Shown here piece by piece: positions 62,702 through 64,000 of a stretch of DNA of 64,000 nucleotides (within the stretch, counting starts at the first letter, position 1; every line of letters begins with the position of its first letter). The stretch is from NCBI GenBank assembly GCA_036419695.1, contig CP143946.1:5258634-5322633 (forward strand), read 5' to 3'. The position numbers were made by a program, and so were the translations under genes. This DNA comes from [Clostridium] symbiosum. GTDB lineage: Bacteria; Bacillota; Clostridia; Lachnospirales; Lachnospiraceae. The notes under the pieces are model-generated. The model was not told where the DNA came from and searched no databases. It saw only the letters and a list, made by a program, of their open reading frames with translations.

Positions 62702-63324
62702 TTAACCCTTTATAATACGCCGGTAAGCCGAAACAACCGGCAGATAAAGCAGCCCTGTACCGATTACAGTAAATCCCGCATTAATGATCGTAGCCGGAAT
62801 CGATGTGATTTCTGCCGCCAAGGCAGCGCCGAAGGTACTTCCTACCAGCATCAGTTCACCCACGGACCAGGTAAAATCTACCGCAATATTCAACACACCA
62901 TAGACAGCCGCACAAATCACCGCCGCCGTATATTCTTTTTTCCGTTCTCCCGACGCCCGCTTTTTCATAATATCAAATACAGCCCCTACCAGAAGGCATT
63001 TGATAATCGTGCTGACAAATACATTCGGGATTGAATGAATATATCCGTTTAAAATATCAAAAATCACCAGACCCAGGACACCGGCAGCTGCTGAACGTTT
63101 TCCCCCCAGGCACAAAATTGCCAGCATGACAAAAATATGGCCGAAATGAAGAAACGGTGTTCCCACCGCCGCAGGCAGCGGAATTCGAAAAGACTGGATT
63201 CCCAGAAAGATGACAGCCGCAAAAAAGCAGTCATAACTACAGAAAGCACACTGGAATGAACCTGTCCTCTGTCTGGCGCATCGTTTCTTTTATTCACCAT
63301 AATCATCATTTTTTCTTTACTCAT
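62702..63324 (-). pseudogene. ECF transporter S component, frameshifted
   Basis: ATG 63324 (GAGAGGAAG upstream) starts MSKEKMMIMVNKRNDAPDRG. The frame breaks at the six-A run 63221-63226 (six T on the coding strand). One added T continues VVMTAFFAAVIFLGIQSFRI and PLPAAVGTPFLHFGHIFVML. The rest (CLGGKRSAAAGVLGLVIFDILNGY) is open to 62702. Restored, it is a membrane protein of about 207 residues of the ECF substrate-binding type. The vitamin or other ligand is unknown. No ECF ATPase or T component is in the window. Confidence 0.8.
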
Positions 63325-63600
63325 TGTATCTTCCTCTCTTTCTTTCAAATTAAATACAATATAATACTGTGGCAGGCACAGCAATTCCTCATTGAGTATC
63401 CCGGTATATCTCATATTATTTTTTATAGTCCCGCTTCAAGTGCCCCTAGTATAGCACCTAACTGACTCGTTAAATATATCCACTTTACATATTTTTTTAA
63501 AGGCCAGTTTTAACAAATTACTTACTAAAAAATCCCTCAGGACAAGATTTCCCAGCGTCGGACATGAATTATATCCTTAAAATAACCTGCCCCAATCAAA
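63325..63600. other. Spacer between the ECF gene and the origin boxes
   Basis: AT-rich, without a gene, riboswitch-like fold or strong hairpin that I can see. Confidence 0.4.
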
Positions 63601-63625
63601 TAAACAGTGAAAAAAATTATTTTCT

Positions 63626-63890
63626 GAGTTATCCCCACAAAAAATCCACAAAATGTGCCTTGATTTATTTTTCCACCTACATTTTGTGGATTGTGAAACC
63701 CTTGATTTTACTGCATTTCCACCGGTTATTCACATGCTTTACATAACTTATCCACACTTTGGGGATAACTTGTGGATAAATAGTGGGATAATATCTGAAT
63801 ATCTTGTATATTGTTCACACCCCTATGTCGTAATCCCTTATTTTTCAACACTTCCGGATAGTGGATAAACAAATTTCAGTTATACACATT
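63626..63890. other. oriC: oriC: DnaA box cluster
   Basis: Perfect DnaA boxes are TTATCCACA at 63748-63756, TGTGGATAA (reverse) at 63771-63779, TTATTCACA at 63726-63734 and TTATACACA at 63880-63888. Near matches are TTATCCCCA (about 63629), TTGTTCACA (63811), AGTGGATAA (63860) and several ATCCACAAA forms between 63650 and 63692. AT-rich DNA surrounds the cluster. With parS and rpmH nearby this marks the chromosome origin. Confidence 0.9.
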
Positions 63891-63912
63891 CCTCCCATTT
63901 TTAATCTTTTAA

Positions 63913-63941
63913 TTGAAAAATACTTTATAATAATGTAGAAT
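63913..63941 (+). promoter_or_regulatory. Probable dnaA promoter
   Basis: TTGAAA (63913-63918) and TAGAAT (63936-63941) are 17 bases apart and point off the right edge, where dnaA is expected. The last bases of the window (TAGGAGACTTACT) contain an AGGAG that may be the ribosome site. Confidence 0.65.
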
Positions 63942-64000
63942 AGGTATTAGATTGGGCAAATTTGCAGTTTTGCTTGTTTAATACACTTAGGAGACTTACT

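Noticed and set aside
63325..63600. Riboswitch upstream of the ECF S-component gene
   Set aside because: No recognisable conserved riboswitch core or stable hairpin was found in the leader.

Overview
The window reads as chromosomal DNA of a Lachnospiraceae-type Clostridium (low-GC Firmicute, gut clostridia of cluster XIVa), sequenced up to the replication origin. The grounds are the minus-strand series rpmH-rnpA-yidD-yidC-jag-mnmE-mnmG-rsmG (53.5 to 46.4 kb), parA-parB with a DUF4446 protein, four perfect parS sites, and a cluster of DnaA boxes plus a promoter at 63.7-63.94 kb that should serve dnaA just beyond the right edge. Genus is inferred from gene content, not proven.

Layout. 0-4.8 kb: start of a membrane protein, an RpiR-type regulator, and a TRAP-TAXI uptake system. 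4.9-10.8 kb: sucrose module (LacI-type regulator, EIIBCA permease, and a single-chain sucrose-6-phosphate hydrolase/fructokinase). 10.9-11.9 kb: a DEDD exonuclease. 12.0-19.7 kb: a nine-gene mannose-family PTS operon that carries its own EI and HPr, a class II aldolase and two dehydrogenases. Its LevR/ManR-like regulator is divergent at 20.9-23.3 kb. 23.4-32.7 kb: an unusual six-gene catabolic operon (hydantoinase/oxoprolinase A and B, aldehyde dehydrogenase, glycerate kinase, an active-site-altered enolase paralogue, a LarA-like protein). 33.1-40 kb: signalling block with a SnoaL/GGDEF/histidine kinase/receiver hybrid, a tyrosine recombinase, a 300-bp segment bounded by inverted repeats that looks like an invertible promoter, and a GGDEF-EAL phosphodiesterase, followed by tRNA-Arg(CCT). 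40.3-53.5 kb: chromosome segregation and the conserved origin-proximal genes. 53.6-63.3 kb: an accessory block lying between rpmH and oriC, with a sigma-54 activator, a sigma-54 promoter, a permease, a gamma-glutamyltransferase, a split ChrA pair, an M24 peptidase and an ECF S component. Several of these genes are broken by single-base indels.

The two most promising observations are as follows. (1) A family of five dispersed, GC-rich, imperfectly palindromic intergenic elements (full length about 340-360 bp) lies at 1.3, 20.1, 20.5, 60.7 and 61.1 kb. The arms show paired substitutions, two copies have lost internal parts, and four copies form two head-to-head pairs. I do not recognise this family. 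(2) There is a probable phase-variable c-di-GMP switch, formed by the recombinase at 36.5 kb and the inverted repeats at 37.38 and 37.66 kb in front of the EAL gene. The enolase-like/hydantoinase operon is a third candidate for undescribed biochemistry. All functional calls are by eye from protein sequence; no database search was possible.
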